Program-made: the position numbers and the translations under genes
Shown: piece by piece, positions 1 to 10,635 of the stretch
Layout: each line of letters opens with the position of its first letter
Position numbering within the stretch: position 1 is the first letter of the stretch
Assembly (NCBI RefSeq): GCF_958295425.1
Contig: NC_081147.1
Span: forward strand, 7,393,217-7,457,216
Reading direction: 5' to 3'
DNA length: 64,000 bases
Source of the DNA: Solea solea
Taxonomy: Eukaryota > Chordata > Actinopteri > Pleuronectiformes > Soleidae
The notes under the pieces: generated by a model
Seen by the model: only the letters and a program-made list of their open reading frames with translations
Told to the model about the DNA's origin: nothing
The model's database searches: none

Positions 1-848
1 TAGGAAATACTACTGAGTACTCTTGTAGTAATGTAGGAAATACTACTGAGTACTCTTGTAATAATGTAGGAAATAATACTGAGTACTCTTGTAGCAATGT
101 AGGAAATACTACTGAGTACTCTTGTAGTAATGTAGGAAATACTACTGAGTACTCTTGTAGAAATGTAGGAAATACTACTGAGTACTCTTGTAGTAATGTA
201 GGAAATACTACTGAGTACTCTTGTAGAAATGTAGGAAATACTACTGAGTACTCATGTAATATTGTAGGAAATACTACTGAGTATTCTTGTAATATTGTAG
301 GAAATACTACTGAGTACTCTTGTAGTAATGTAGGAAATACTACTGAGTATTCTTGTAATATTGTAGGAAATACTACTGAGTACTCTTGTAGTAATGTAGG
401 AAATACTACTGAGTACTCCTGTAATATTGTAGGAAATACTACTGAGTACTCTTCCAGTAATGTAGGGAACACCACTGAGTACTGTTGTAGTAATGTAGTA
501 AATACTAGTACTGAGTACTGTTGTAGTAATGTAGTAAATAGTAGTGCTGAGTACTGTTGTAGTAATGTAGTAAATAGTAGTGCTGAGTACTGTTGTAGTA
601 ATGTAGTAAATACTAGTACTGAGTACTGTTGTAGTAATGTAGTAAATACTAGTACTGAGTACTGTTGTAGTAATGTAGTAAATACTAGTACTGAGTACTG
701 TTGTAGTAATGTAGTAAATACTAGTGCTGAGTACTGTTGTAGTAATGTAGTAAATAGTAGTGCTGAGTAGTGTTGTAGTAATGTAGTAAATACTAGTACT
801 GAGTAGTGTTGTAGTAATGTAGTAAATAGTAGTGCTGAGTAGTGTTGG
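1..848. repeat. Minisatellite array, 33-bp units changing to 36-bp units
   Basis: About 14 tandem copies of a 33-bp unit (core TAGGAAATACTACTGAGTAC) fill 1 to about 475. From about 496 the unit becomes 36 bp (core TAGTAAATACTAGTACTGAG), seen from the 36-base spacing of successive TAGTAAATA starts at 496 and 532, and continues to about 848. The change is a 3-bp insertion plus several fixed substitutions, so the array has two homogenised blocks. It is cut by the left edge of the window, so its full length is unknown. Nothing suggests transcription. It is not CRISPR: units abut with no unique spacers. Confidence 0.95.
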
Positions 849-1115
849 TATAATGTTCAGAGTTCAGACATGTTGACAGTGAGTTTTAAGGACGAACACT
901 GATCACTTTCATCCATTGGTCTTTTGTTCATTGTGAAGCTTCTGTCAACAGAGGCTGCTCACCCTCTACACATGTGTCACATTAAACACAGTCCAGTAGT
1001 TTATAGGCAATAATTTAACACAGACATTTTGAGTTTCGCTGACTGGAAAAGAGAGCACATTCATACAATAATAACCAAGAAGAGAATGAGGACCAGTATG
1101 ACAACAAAGAGGCTC

Positions 1116-1116
<1 letters not shown>

Positions 1117-1148
<32 letters not shown>
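1117..1148. repeat. (CAA)n microsatellite
   Basis: About ten uninterrupted CAA triplets. Read on the other strand they give a poly-Cys reading frame with no other coding character. The surrounding 850-1530 shows no recognisable gene or mobile element. Confidence 0.9.
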
Positions 1149-1529
1149 CAGATAAGGAAACAAACAAGTGATAAAACATAGGGCAGTGCATCAATACGAA
1201 GACTTCACCATGGTTCTTATGCATTTCCTGCGTTTGTAAGTCACTGCCTCGGACCAAATTCCACTTGAATGATTTATACACAGCTGCACAAACACCTGGC
1301 CACTGACGTGAATCTAAACACTAAACATTGAATACGTAGGTTAACGGCCGATGTCACACAGAGTTAGAAGAGCACGCTGTCACCTGCGTGGAAGCTGCAC
1401 ATTTGCTCTCATTGATAATATCTGTGCTCGCAGGGACAGAAGGAAAAAGTGATTTCAGCCACTTAAGACAATGTCTTTAAAAACGTGGAAATTGAAGTAA
1501 ATAACCCTGACCCACTCACTCTCTTGCAC

Positions 1530-1720
1530 CAAAGTCCACAGGAAAAAACTGCCTTTTAAGCCCATGGGGACACTGGAGCTCCTGGTCTACTCCAGTCTCG
1601 TTTATTAAGTTTGTATCACTTGGGAAAATCTGAATAAATGAATTTAAATACTGAAGTCTCAAGTTAAGACATTTGAACTCACTGATGGGTAGTGGACTTT
1701 AGTGTGGGGAGTGAGTCGTT
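1530..1720. repeat. Dispersed repeat copy, related to 52430-52610
   Basis: The segment starting near GCACCAAAGT shares an ordered series of blocks with 52430-52610 in the same orientation (GCACCAAAGTYCAYAG, GGAGCTSCTGGTCT, TTTRGTAAGTTT-like, TGATGG near the end). Two diverged copies about 50 kb apart imply an old interspersed repeat. I cannot name the family, and no terminal inverted repeats or coding remnants are evident. Confidence 0.45.
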
Positions 1721-2817
1721 TCCAGCACCCAGAAAAGGGTGTTTATGCTAATGACATTCAGTGTGTTGACATAGATGTTAAAAGTCTCATTTTATTCAGA
1801 CTAAGACAATAATTCGGATGTCTTAATGTCATGTAAACAAGTTAGCCCGACTAAAGCCGAGCTAGTCTTAATTGGAATAACATACCTGGATAATGCAATT
1901 CATAGTCCGATTACTCCCGCATGTATACTCTTAGTCGGACTGGAGCCAGCGTTCTGTGCATTCACCAAAAGAAGGAGCCGACGTATAAACTGCAGTACTG
2001 TTGAAATAATAATGAGAAATCATATGGCGGCGGCTTTCTTTCAACCACAAGAGCCCTGCTCGATTGTATGAGTCACATGTACAGCAGGTACGAAGCATAC
2101 AGAACCACAGCACCATCCATCTCACCATCCATCTTTGTTTTTCTGTGACGTAAAGGTCAACAAGAAACCCATTCAATACACACTACCTCATAGAGAGATA
2201 AAGCGCATGGTGCGAACTACAGGGGTGCAAACATGATTTCTAAAATATTGGCAAAATATTGTTTTTTTTGATAGATTTGATTCAGATTTGATGCGTGTGT
2301 GGAGGTTGGATGCGATTTGTGGCTATATGTGCTGACATAAGGCGAGTATCCATTATTACAAGCCTGTAATAATGGATGTGTTTTGACTAAGTGTCCGTCC
2401 CGTCAGCCCCCATATAGTATAGTTCACACACTGCGTACACGGCCAATAAATTGATTTTCCCCTCTGCATGTTTACTTGGACTCGTCAAGTTGTTGACCTT
2501 AGCTCGATTAAACTGTACATGTAAACATAGTGAGGGTCGAAAATGTGTCAATACCTCATACAATCACACTTGAATGAATATTATGACACTTTGACGCCTC
2601 TCTCTCTCTTTGTTTTCTTTCTGTCTTCAGGGTTAATATTCAGAGAAATGCCCTGTGTAATTATAATGAATGAATCTTACACAATCATTTTTTTTTATCT
2701 TATTTCATTTTCTCACAAACATGGTCAGTGTCATCCAGCTTCACACTCATGCACTCGTGTGTTGCTCTTTTAGATGTAAACTTTACTGAGGGCTTTTCCT
2801 TTGCTCGCTGGCTGTTT
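1721..2817. other. Intergenic, no gene recognised
   Basis: Mostly AT-rich unique-looking sequence. The stretch 1800-1960, with repeated AGTCGGACT/AGTCCGA-like motifs, and a second ATGTAAACA motif near 2517, resembles old DNA-transposon debris, but I could not pair terminal repeats. Short open frames here have no recognisable similarity. Confidence 0.4.
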
Positions 2818-2838
2818 CTGTGTGTGTGTGTGTGTATG

Positions 2839-2869
<31 letters not shown>

Positions 2870-2989
2870 GTGTGTGTGCGCGCGCGTGTGTGTGGTTTCA
2901 GTTCGCGTGCCTTCTCCCTGCCCTCTGCCCTTCATGGCGCCAGCTCCACTTCCCCTCCACTCTAAACATCTGGTGTCTGGGACTTTGAG

Positions 2990-3040
<51 letters not shown>

Positions 3041-3219
3041 ACACACACACACACACACACACTCGCACTTGGCACATTCCCCAGCAGTCTCTCCAACATT
3101 CCCCCACTCTGCCTTTCCAGGCCATCTGCTCCAACATACTTTGAAACAAGGAGGGGAAAAAACACAGTCATCATCAGGCTGTCAGACAGCAGCAGCTGGT
3201 GGAAAGACAGAGAGAGGGG

Positions 3220-3256
<37 letters not shown>

Positions 3257-3262
3257 CGTGCA
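2818..3262. repeat. Cluster of TG/CA microsatellites
   Basis: Three dinucleotide runs lie within 450 bp: TG-rich at about 2818-2893 (with a CGCGCG interruption), CA-rich at about 2991-3062, and TG at about 3222-3260. They make several long open frames of alternating Cys-Val or His-Thr on both strands, which are artefacts. Alternating purine-pyrimidine of this length can adopt Z-DNA. Confidence 0.9.
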
Positions 3263-3621
3263 TTTTCTGGCAAGAATGAAACGCTTTTTTATATTCTCAG
3301 AGCCACTGAGTCTGTGCTCGCAGTTTGGAGGAAAAACACATTTTTTGCTTCATTGTGATTTTGCTCTGATGTCTCCAGTCACACGAACAGCAGGAGAGAC
3401 ATCAGAGGTGGAATCTGACTCAAGGAACCATGTGAATTTTTACTGAGCCGGAGACGAATTTCATCTGCATTTGATGTACTCGTGGTCAAAGGACTATATT
3501 GACTCAAAGATCAAGCAAGTTAAATAAACACTGATACTGTATGTGTTCCCATAATCTCTGACAGGGAAGTCCTCTTCTTCCAGTGAGTGACTGAGTGAAT
3601 GTTGACTAAAATAATGAGCTC

Positions 3622-3800
3622 AGCAGGGCAGCTGTGGCTCAGGAGATACTGTAGGGCAGGTCGACCACTAATGAAAAGGGTGGTGGTTCAACTCCAGTGT
3701 TAGCAATGCTTAAGTGTCCATGGGCAAGACACAGCTGTGTGTGCAGCGTATGAATGGATGCAGAGAACATATGTGATGATACTATATCACCATACAGCTT
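3622..3800 (+). repeat. tRNA-derived SINE
   Basis: The start resembles a tRNA-like RNA polymerase III promoter: A-box-like TGGCTCAGGAGA at 3635-3646 and B-box-like GGTTCAACTCC at 3685-3695. It is followed by the GTCCATGGGCAAGACAC body common to teleost SINEs. The A-to-B spacing fits a tRNA head, but no clover-leaf with a usable acceptor stem can be drawn, so this is a retroposon and not a tRNA gene. Orientation is from the box order. Confidence 0.7.
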
Positions 3801-3879
3801 TCTTTGTACAGCACATTTCACACACAAAATAACATTTTCATTCAGAAACATTCAAATTTACAATTAGAACAAAAGCCTA

Positions 3880-6800
3880 ACAGAGAACAGAACAATAAAA
3901 GAGAAAAAAAAAAATTAGAATAAAATTGAGCATTAAACTATAATTTACTATTAAAAAAATGTACAGTGCAGAAGATTGAAATAGTTTGAATGGTAACATA
4001 CTACGTACAGTAATGTCACTCGTATAGGCAAAGATGGATGACTGAACGGGTCTACCAGGCCCAGGGGCCCAATAACACTGCTTATGTTATACGATATATC
4101 TTAATTGGGCCCCTCAATCATGTACCACGGTTTATGTTATTCATCCCCATCATCTGAAAGGGGCCCTCAGCCAAAAAACACTGGTCATTATGTAATGTCT
4201 TTATAGGGCCCCTTGGGTTATGACAGGGCCTTCCATCAAATAATGAAGGTCAAGTTGTGTGATATGTCTAATAACATCATATTATTATTACAAGTGTTGC
4301 CTGACAAAAATCACATGTAGACAAGTGAACTGTGAGAATCTACCAGATTTCTTTCATGACGACCAAAATATCTTTTCCTTCATTTGTCTTTGTACCAGTG
4401 GTGATTGCTCTGACAGCAAGTGAAGCTCAGCTGCCTCTAAAATGTCCTATTTACATTTCAATACTAAAGGTATCACTAGAATCAGCTGTTTTATCACGGA
4501 TGACGGATCGCCTTATGTGATTCTCGTATTCCTGTAGCAGCCTCCACATTTAAACTACCTGATGCTCAGCTTCAACTGTTCTCTATGAGACGACACAGAA
4601 TAGGTTTTTTACGCTGATTAGACAAATGCAGCAAAATCATCACTTCCACAGAAGCTCAGCTTCTCTAGGAGTCAGTGGAGCAGTGGGCGGGCCCAGACAC
4701 TGGACCTCTGTATGATGATTGGAGGAACTGTCTGAAAGGCGGAACCAGTTTTTGATTGACAGCGTTGCAGAAACATACACGAGAGCCTTTTCTGCCTCAG
4801 TCCTGGATTTTGTGAGGAAAGCCTGTAGACAAAAAGCTGGTCATTGTGTGTTATAGACCATTTTCATTTGTACATATACACTGTAAATAAAAACACTATC
4901 ATAGCATTTCAGTTTTACAGAATTATCACATTTCCTTCTTGCAGTTTTCTGTAATTTATTTATAAATAACTGGGCCTGAAATGAGCTTCTCCTGTTTCGA
5001 ATACCAGCAAACACCACTGTCCATTTGTACATGAGTGCAGGGGTGGCGTGTGTGGGGGGGCCTTTTCTAGTCTGTGCCCTGGGGCCCATTTTCTCACTAT
5101 CCATCCATCTCATGTATATGTACATTCTGTGTATCACAAATTCAATATGTTTAGATATATGACCATATACCATGTTTACCCAGGGCTGGCCCAAACCTTT
5201 ATGGGGCTCTAAGCTGAATTTAATTTGGGGGGCCCCCCTCCCACCACCTCAGAGTAGCTGGTGCTTAACTATAATTGATACAAATGTAATACTTATGTAA
5301 TACTAAATTGTATTAGTTATAGAGGGCAGTCACAAAAGTATTCATTTGTACTACAAGTGTGGTGATACTGAACTTTAACGACTTGGGTTTTTAAATCATG
5401 TTAAATTGTTGTTGTTTTTTCTCCACACACCAGCAGCTGCTTAGTTTGCTAAGCAGCAACATAAAAATAAATTGACCATGTTTTTAGTATGTTTTTTTTT
5501 TTTTTGCGTGTTTATTTGAAAGTGCTTTCTCATTTTGTGGACAGGTTGGGAGGATGCCGGAGGACGTGTGATGTGGTCCCACTAAGTTTGGCGGGATCTC
5601 CTGCTCTTATGGACGCAGCTCCATCAGTCCATCATCACACAGTCAGCCTCAGGCTCAGATCAGCTGCTGCACAGAGACGAAAAAATGACGTTCATTTGAG
5701 CGTGAAGACATGTTTCCATGGAGAACGTCAAAGCTCAACACAGTGACAAGTGACATAAAAAAGATAAACACTCTATGTAGACGGACCAAATCTAACACAG
5801 ATTAACAGAAACAAAAAAACATGTGTGGATGGAACTGGCGTCTGGTGATAATGATGACGATAACTAACTGTAGACTTTGTACTTCAGAAACTTCAGTGCT
5901 GACGTGTGGACTTATGCATAACCTGAGTATTCTTCTCTCAAAAATATTAGACATGATGACTGTGTTTACATGCAGCTACACTTTCTACACTGAAATGTTT
6001 TGACTTTGATACTGTTGTATATTACTAAGAAGTATTAGTGTGCATCTCGGTTCTTGATTGAAGTGTGAACCTTTAAGTGCCAAAATGATGTTTAAACAGA
6101 ACTTCATAGTCTCGCTAAATCCACTCAAGTCCCAAACACCCAGAGCACTGACGCACACGTGTCACCTGCAGCTCCATTACAGATCTTTCCAGTAGCTTTT
6201 CTTACATCCATCTCACATTTCTCTGCTTTTACTCGTAACATGGAGCCAGGACGTCTTCGGACATCATTTTTCGCTCAGACTTTAACTTTGCCTAAAAGGG
6301 GATTCATGTACCACAGTGACCTTCAGCATGTAAAACGTGTACCGCAATTCCAACTCCAAACATTGTAAAGTGTGGTTGCCATGGTTTTTGAAACACAGAG
6401 CTGCACTTAAACGCAGCGTTACACTGCGTTCCTGCACATACACAGGAATCTGTCCCATTATCTGTCTTTGTTCTTCTTTCTTTTTTTCAGTAACAGGTGG
6501 AATATAAATGTGATCTGAGCAACACCAGAGAATTATCACATGGTGAGAAAAGGCAACAATAATGAGCTTTAAACCATTATATTTGTCAAATACCCACCAA
6601 CAATGATTGTGAAATAGAGAGGCAGACTATGAGGTTATGTTGGCTGTAGCCAGACCCGGTGCTTTGGGTGGGCCTGAGGGTGCCAAGCCCCCCCATGGAG
6701 TTTATGTATGAAGATTGTATTGTCACTCAGATTTCCTGGAGGTCAGTGAATGCATCTTGATGGTCAGCATGGTTGAGGTGTGTCAGTCACCTGAGGGCTC

Positions 6801-7840
6801 TGTGATTAGCAGGAAATTAAGAGGGAACATCTGTGTGTTTACTGATACTGATACTGTGTATGACAGGCAGTTACAGCTGTGGATCAGACCAATCGCCTCA
6901 CGTTTCACTTTTTAGTGAGAAGGGTTTTCATGTCATTAGAACTCCTGGAAGGACAGAAACATCTGCTACCGGTCAGTACCAGCCACCATCATGCTCTAAA
7001 TGATGCTCCTTCTGCCTGCACTTACCACGGCCGGGACGACAGTTGCAGCCGAATCAGCTCAGAGAAAGTGAACTTCCTTCAGATGATGGGAATGGATATT
7101 GTGCAACATGTTGACTGCATTCAGTGGTGACTGCAAGCTGTGCACACTGTGCTACTGCAATGAAAAATGCTGAAAACGTGTGAAAAGACTTAACTCGTGT
7201 TTTATTACTCTGCTCGTGTCACCTGCCGTGGTGTAAATGACGCACACAGTATGACTGACTTCTTACTCTGTATGTTTTGTTTTATTAAAGGTAGTTCATA
7301 AAAAGCCGTTTAATTTGTTTTGCTATAATTAGAAAATCAATTGCCCATCCATGAGTTGGACTCTGGTGCTGCAGCTTTGTTTGGAGAAAATGATTCACTC
7401 TAGCATGTCTTGTCTTCAGTTTCCTCTCTGCTGTCAGGAAATCTTCATTTTCATGCATCTCCACTGCAGGCCCTTGTTTTTCTTGACCTCCAGGTAAAAT
7501 GTTTTTGAGAGGAGTAGTGAGACTTTTTATGGTTGGGCATGTGAGGCACTGCAGCTGCAGCTCACTGTGGAGACTTCTGGCAACATGGCTGTGTAAGGTT
7601 ATGAGCTGCATTATTGATGGCTGGCAGTAGGTGGTGCAACATAGTAAAACAATAAAAGAGTTAAAATGGCAAATAAATAGGTTGAATATACTGGCTGCAC
7701 CATTAATAAAGGTGGTATTTCAATCTAACATTAACATCCCTGTGTTCCCACAGGTGGAGAGATGCTTTGTCTTTCAGTCTGGGTAAATAATGTGACTGTT
7801 TCCTGTTTCCTGTTGCCTCTTTATGCCAATCATGGTGTAA
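3880..7840. other. Intergenic, repeat debris and no recognised gene
   Basis: No exon chain could be built. The part at 4040-4240 has recurrent GGGCCC-type blocks. The part at 5178-5400 is a dispersed repeat with an inverted relative at 31900-32090. There is a T-run near 5492-5505. Small open frames (for example 6715-6915 and 7285-7611) show no family signature I can recognise. Confidence 0.4.
5178..5400 (+). repeat. Dispersed repeat, inverted relative at 31900-32090
   Basis: Blocks such as CCACCACCTCAGAGTAGC, TTTGGGGGGCCCCC and GTGCTTAACTAT occur here and, reverse-complemented in matching order, at 31900-32090 just upstream of fbxo38. The two copies are diverged. The family is unknown to me. 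Confidence 0.5.
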
Positions 7841-7843
7841 GTA

Positions 7844-8367
7844 CAATGCCTGGCCAAAAAAAACTCACCACCTAAGAAAAGGGTCACATCGTTGGACCGC
7901 CTTTAGCTTTGATTACTCACTCATTCACTGTGTGGCATTGTTTCCATAAGCTACTGCAATGTCACAAGACTTATTTCCGTCAGTGTTGCATTCATTTTTC
8001 ACCAAGATCTTGTATTGATGATGGAAGAGTCAGATCACTGTGCAAAGCCTTCTCCAGCACATGCCAAAGATTCTCAATGGAGTTAAGGTCTGGACTCTGT
8101 GGTGGCCAATCCATGTGTGAAAATGATGTCTCATGCTCCCTGAACCACTCTTTCACAATTTGAGCCTGATGAATCCTGGCATTGTCATCTTGGAATAAGA
8201 AAATGCATTGATGGAATAATCTGGTCCTTCAGTATATTCAGGTAGTCAGCTGACCTCATTCTTGGGCACGTAATGTTGCTGAACCGAGACCTGACCAACA
8301 GCAGCAACCCCTTAACTATTTGCTTAGTTAAATCCAGGTGGCGACTTTTTTTTTTGGCCAGGCAGTG
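7844..8367 (-). mobile_element. Tc1/mariner element, internally deleted
   Basis: The ends form imperfect terminal inverted repeats, each with TGCCTGGCCAAAAAAAA (left at about 7847, right reverse-complemented at about 8348-8365), and the left end abuts a TA dinucleotide. The minus strand encodes pieces of a Tc1-type transposase: [11 protein letters not shown], containing the second catalytic Asp, then [16 protein letters not shown], the diagnostic C-terminal motif upstream of the last acidic residue. The N-terminal DNA-binding half and first catalytic Asp are missing, and the frame is broken, so it is a non-autonomous relic of about 524 bp. Confidence 0.85.
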
Positions 8368-8659
8368 ACATGGCTCATGTTGAAGCAAAGCAGGGCCTTA
8401 AAGATTTCACTTTCACTGAGAGGTGAAGGACTTATTTAACACTCATAGCATTCAGTTGACTAGAGTGGGTGTCAGGTAACAAATGTACTGCACATAAAAT
8501 GTCATGAACAAAAATGAAAATAAGTGTTTTCATGTGAATAATTTTCAGAATAAAAGTGAAAGTGAAATATTGGAACATGTGACAGACAGTTGTGTTGTGT
8601 TGCCCAGGTGTGTCCTATTACGTCTTTTATTCAAACAATAAATAGCAGTGAATGTCTAC

Positions 8660-9950
8660 GCTCAGTTTCAGATTGGGTAGGATAGGTTTTGCAGACTGCA
8701 TTTAGAAGTGGAACCAACATGAAAACCAGAGATCTGTCTATGGGTGAAAAACAAGCAATTGTGAATTTGAGAGAAGATGGGAAATCAATCAGAGCCATTG
8801 CACATTGACCATAGTACAACCATTTGGAATGTCCTGAAGAAGAAAGAAACCACTGGTGTAGTAAGCAACAGATGTCAAACAGGTAGACCAAGGAAAACAT
8901 CAGCAGTTAATGACAGAAACATTGTGAGAGCTGTAAAGAAAGAGCCTAAAACAACTGTTAGTGACATCAGCAAGTGAAGATATCACAATCTACTGTTCCC
9001 AGAAGACTTCATGAACAAATGTACAGAGGCTACACCTCCCACAACTAAAAGTTCTGGGACAAAGTTTTATGGACTGGTGAGACAAAGATGAACTTTTACC
9101 AAAGTGATGGAGAAAGAAATGATCTGCTCATGATCCCAAACATACAAGCTCATCTGTGAAACACAGTGGAGGTAATGTCATGGCTTCTTCTGGGATGAGC
9201 TCATTAATCTTCATTGATGATGTAACACATGATGGCAGCAGCTAAATTAAACATTGTGTCTGCCAATTTAAAGAAAAATGCAACCAAACTGTTTGGGAGA
9301 TCCTTCATCATGCAGCAAGATAACACCACCAAACAAAGACGTTCATCAGGGGCAAGAAGTGGAAGGTTTTAGACTGGCCAAGTCAATCTCATTACATTAC
9401 ATGTCATTTAGCAGACGCTTTTATCCAAAGCGACTTACAATGGAATTGAGTACAATCAGCCAGGGGTGAGATCGAACTTGCGACCATGATGTCTTTCGCA
9501 CAGAGGGTAGGGTCTTAACCACTGAGCCACTCCACCCCCCCAGAATCTCCACACATTTAACCTTCTAAAGAGGAGACTGAAGGGAGTAAACCCCCAAAAC
9601 AAACAACTGAGAGGCTGCGGTGAAAGCCTGGAAGAGCATCACAGCAGAAGAATGCAAAAGTTTGGTGATGTCAGTTAGTGAAACCAAAGGATTTGCAACA
9701 AAATATTAAGTCTTATTCACTTTAATCCTTTTCAAGTCTTTCTGTTCCAACACTTTTGCTCACATGAAAAATGGGTGGGTTCAAACCAAAGGTGCTATCT
9801 TCTATGTTGTGTATCAGATCCAGATGTAAAGACCTGGAACTAAAAGCTGAAATGTTCATCTTGTCTCATATTCATCTTTTGATGTCAAACCCAAATGTTT
9901 TCAGTCTGTGGCCTCACTGTTCCAATACTATAGGAGGGCACTGAACGTTG
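8660..9950 (+). mobile_element. Second Tc1-like element, degenerate, carries a nested SINE
   Basis: The plus strand near 8718 reads MKTRDLSMGEKQAIVNLRED, a Tc1-type helix-turn-helix N-terminus, and is followed by stops. Further on come KVLWTGETKMNFYQSD, around the first catalytic Asp, and FIMQQDNT, around the second. The 3' part (TTCCAACACTTTTGCTCACA to about GGAGGGCACTG near 9945) resembles the non-coding end of fish Tc1 elements. Many stops and deletions make it a dead copy. A SINE at 9390-9541 interrupts it. It differs from the 7.8 kb element in sequence and orientation. Confidence 0.75.
9390..9541 (-). repeat. tRNA-derived SINE inside the Tc1 relic
   Basis: Read on the minus strand, it opens with a tRNA-like head (GTGGCTCAGTGG as A box, GTCGCAAGTTCGATCTC around the B box). 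It ends with CTTTGGATAAAAGCGTCTGC and TAAATGACATGTAATG, a tail shared by many teleost SINEs. A second member of the same family, split by an LTR, lies at 28962-29652. Position inside transposase-derived sequence shows it arrived after the Tc1 copy. Confidence 0.75.
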
Positions 9951-10635
9951 TTTCTAGCAGCCAATAAAGAAATAACTACTATATGTGCAGCATTATTGCT
10001 GAAGACAAACAAGAGGATGGTAAACACTGGTGAAAAAATAGTAATTATGAGTGTAAATACCTTAAATCACCTTAAATTGTGACAGTCTGACACATGTAGT
10101 GGCATCATACTACAACAGTGAATCAGCAGCTTCTACTTTCAACTGACAAATGTACAGATTATATAGTGAAAGTCAAGAGATCTCCAGACCATGAACCTTC
10201 ATGACCATCAGTGTTTTATTTAGTCTGAATATGTGAATGTGAGCTGCAGTTCAGAGTTTTCCATAAATGCAGTCCATTTACCATTCACCACATATATTTA
10301 ATATGCATCATCATCATCATCATCATCAAAAGCTGCTGCTTCTTTACACGTAGATGCAGCACATCAGACTTCCTTCACAAGAGTAAAGTTGGCGTTGAGT
10401 CCGTTTGCTTCCTCTGACCATGCCGCATTTAATCCAGAACTAAACTGCCTGTGTTTTCTTACAAAGCACCACTTTATCTGCAGATTTTCACTTCATTTCC
10501 CTGCATTTTCAGCCACTTCTTTAACTGACAGGTGGACAATTTCACAGGTTAAGTGTGACTGGAAATATTTAAGAGTTCATACAAAGAGAATGAAGTCAAA
10601 ATATAGAGCAGTTTGGATCTGCAGGTGTGTCTTTG
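9951..10635. other. Downstream flank and probable 3' UTR of tmem129
   Basis: No coding exon is visible. Part of the stretch just below 10636 should be tmem129 3' UTR (minus strand). A short (ATC)n run lies near 10309-10328. Confidence 0.4.
10215..10220 (-). terminator. tmem129: Candidate polyadenylation signal of tmem129
   Basis: TTTATT on the plus strand reads AATAAA on the minus strand, about 415 bp beyond the tmem129 stop codon. It is the first canonical hexamer I saw downstream of that gene. No transcript data support its use. Confidence 0.35.

Noticed and set aside
1..848. Regular repeats resembling a CRISPR array
   Set aside because: Units abut without unique spacers, the period changes from 33 to 36 bp, and the genome is a vertebrate's.
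2820..3446. 208-codon open frame
   Set aside because: Most of it is translated TG and CA microsatellite; no conserved sequence and no splice context.
3622..3700. tRNA gene
   Set aside because: A and B boxes are present but no complete clover-leaf; it is the head of a SINE. The same applies at 9500, 13550 and 28965.
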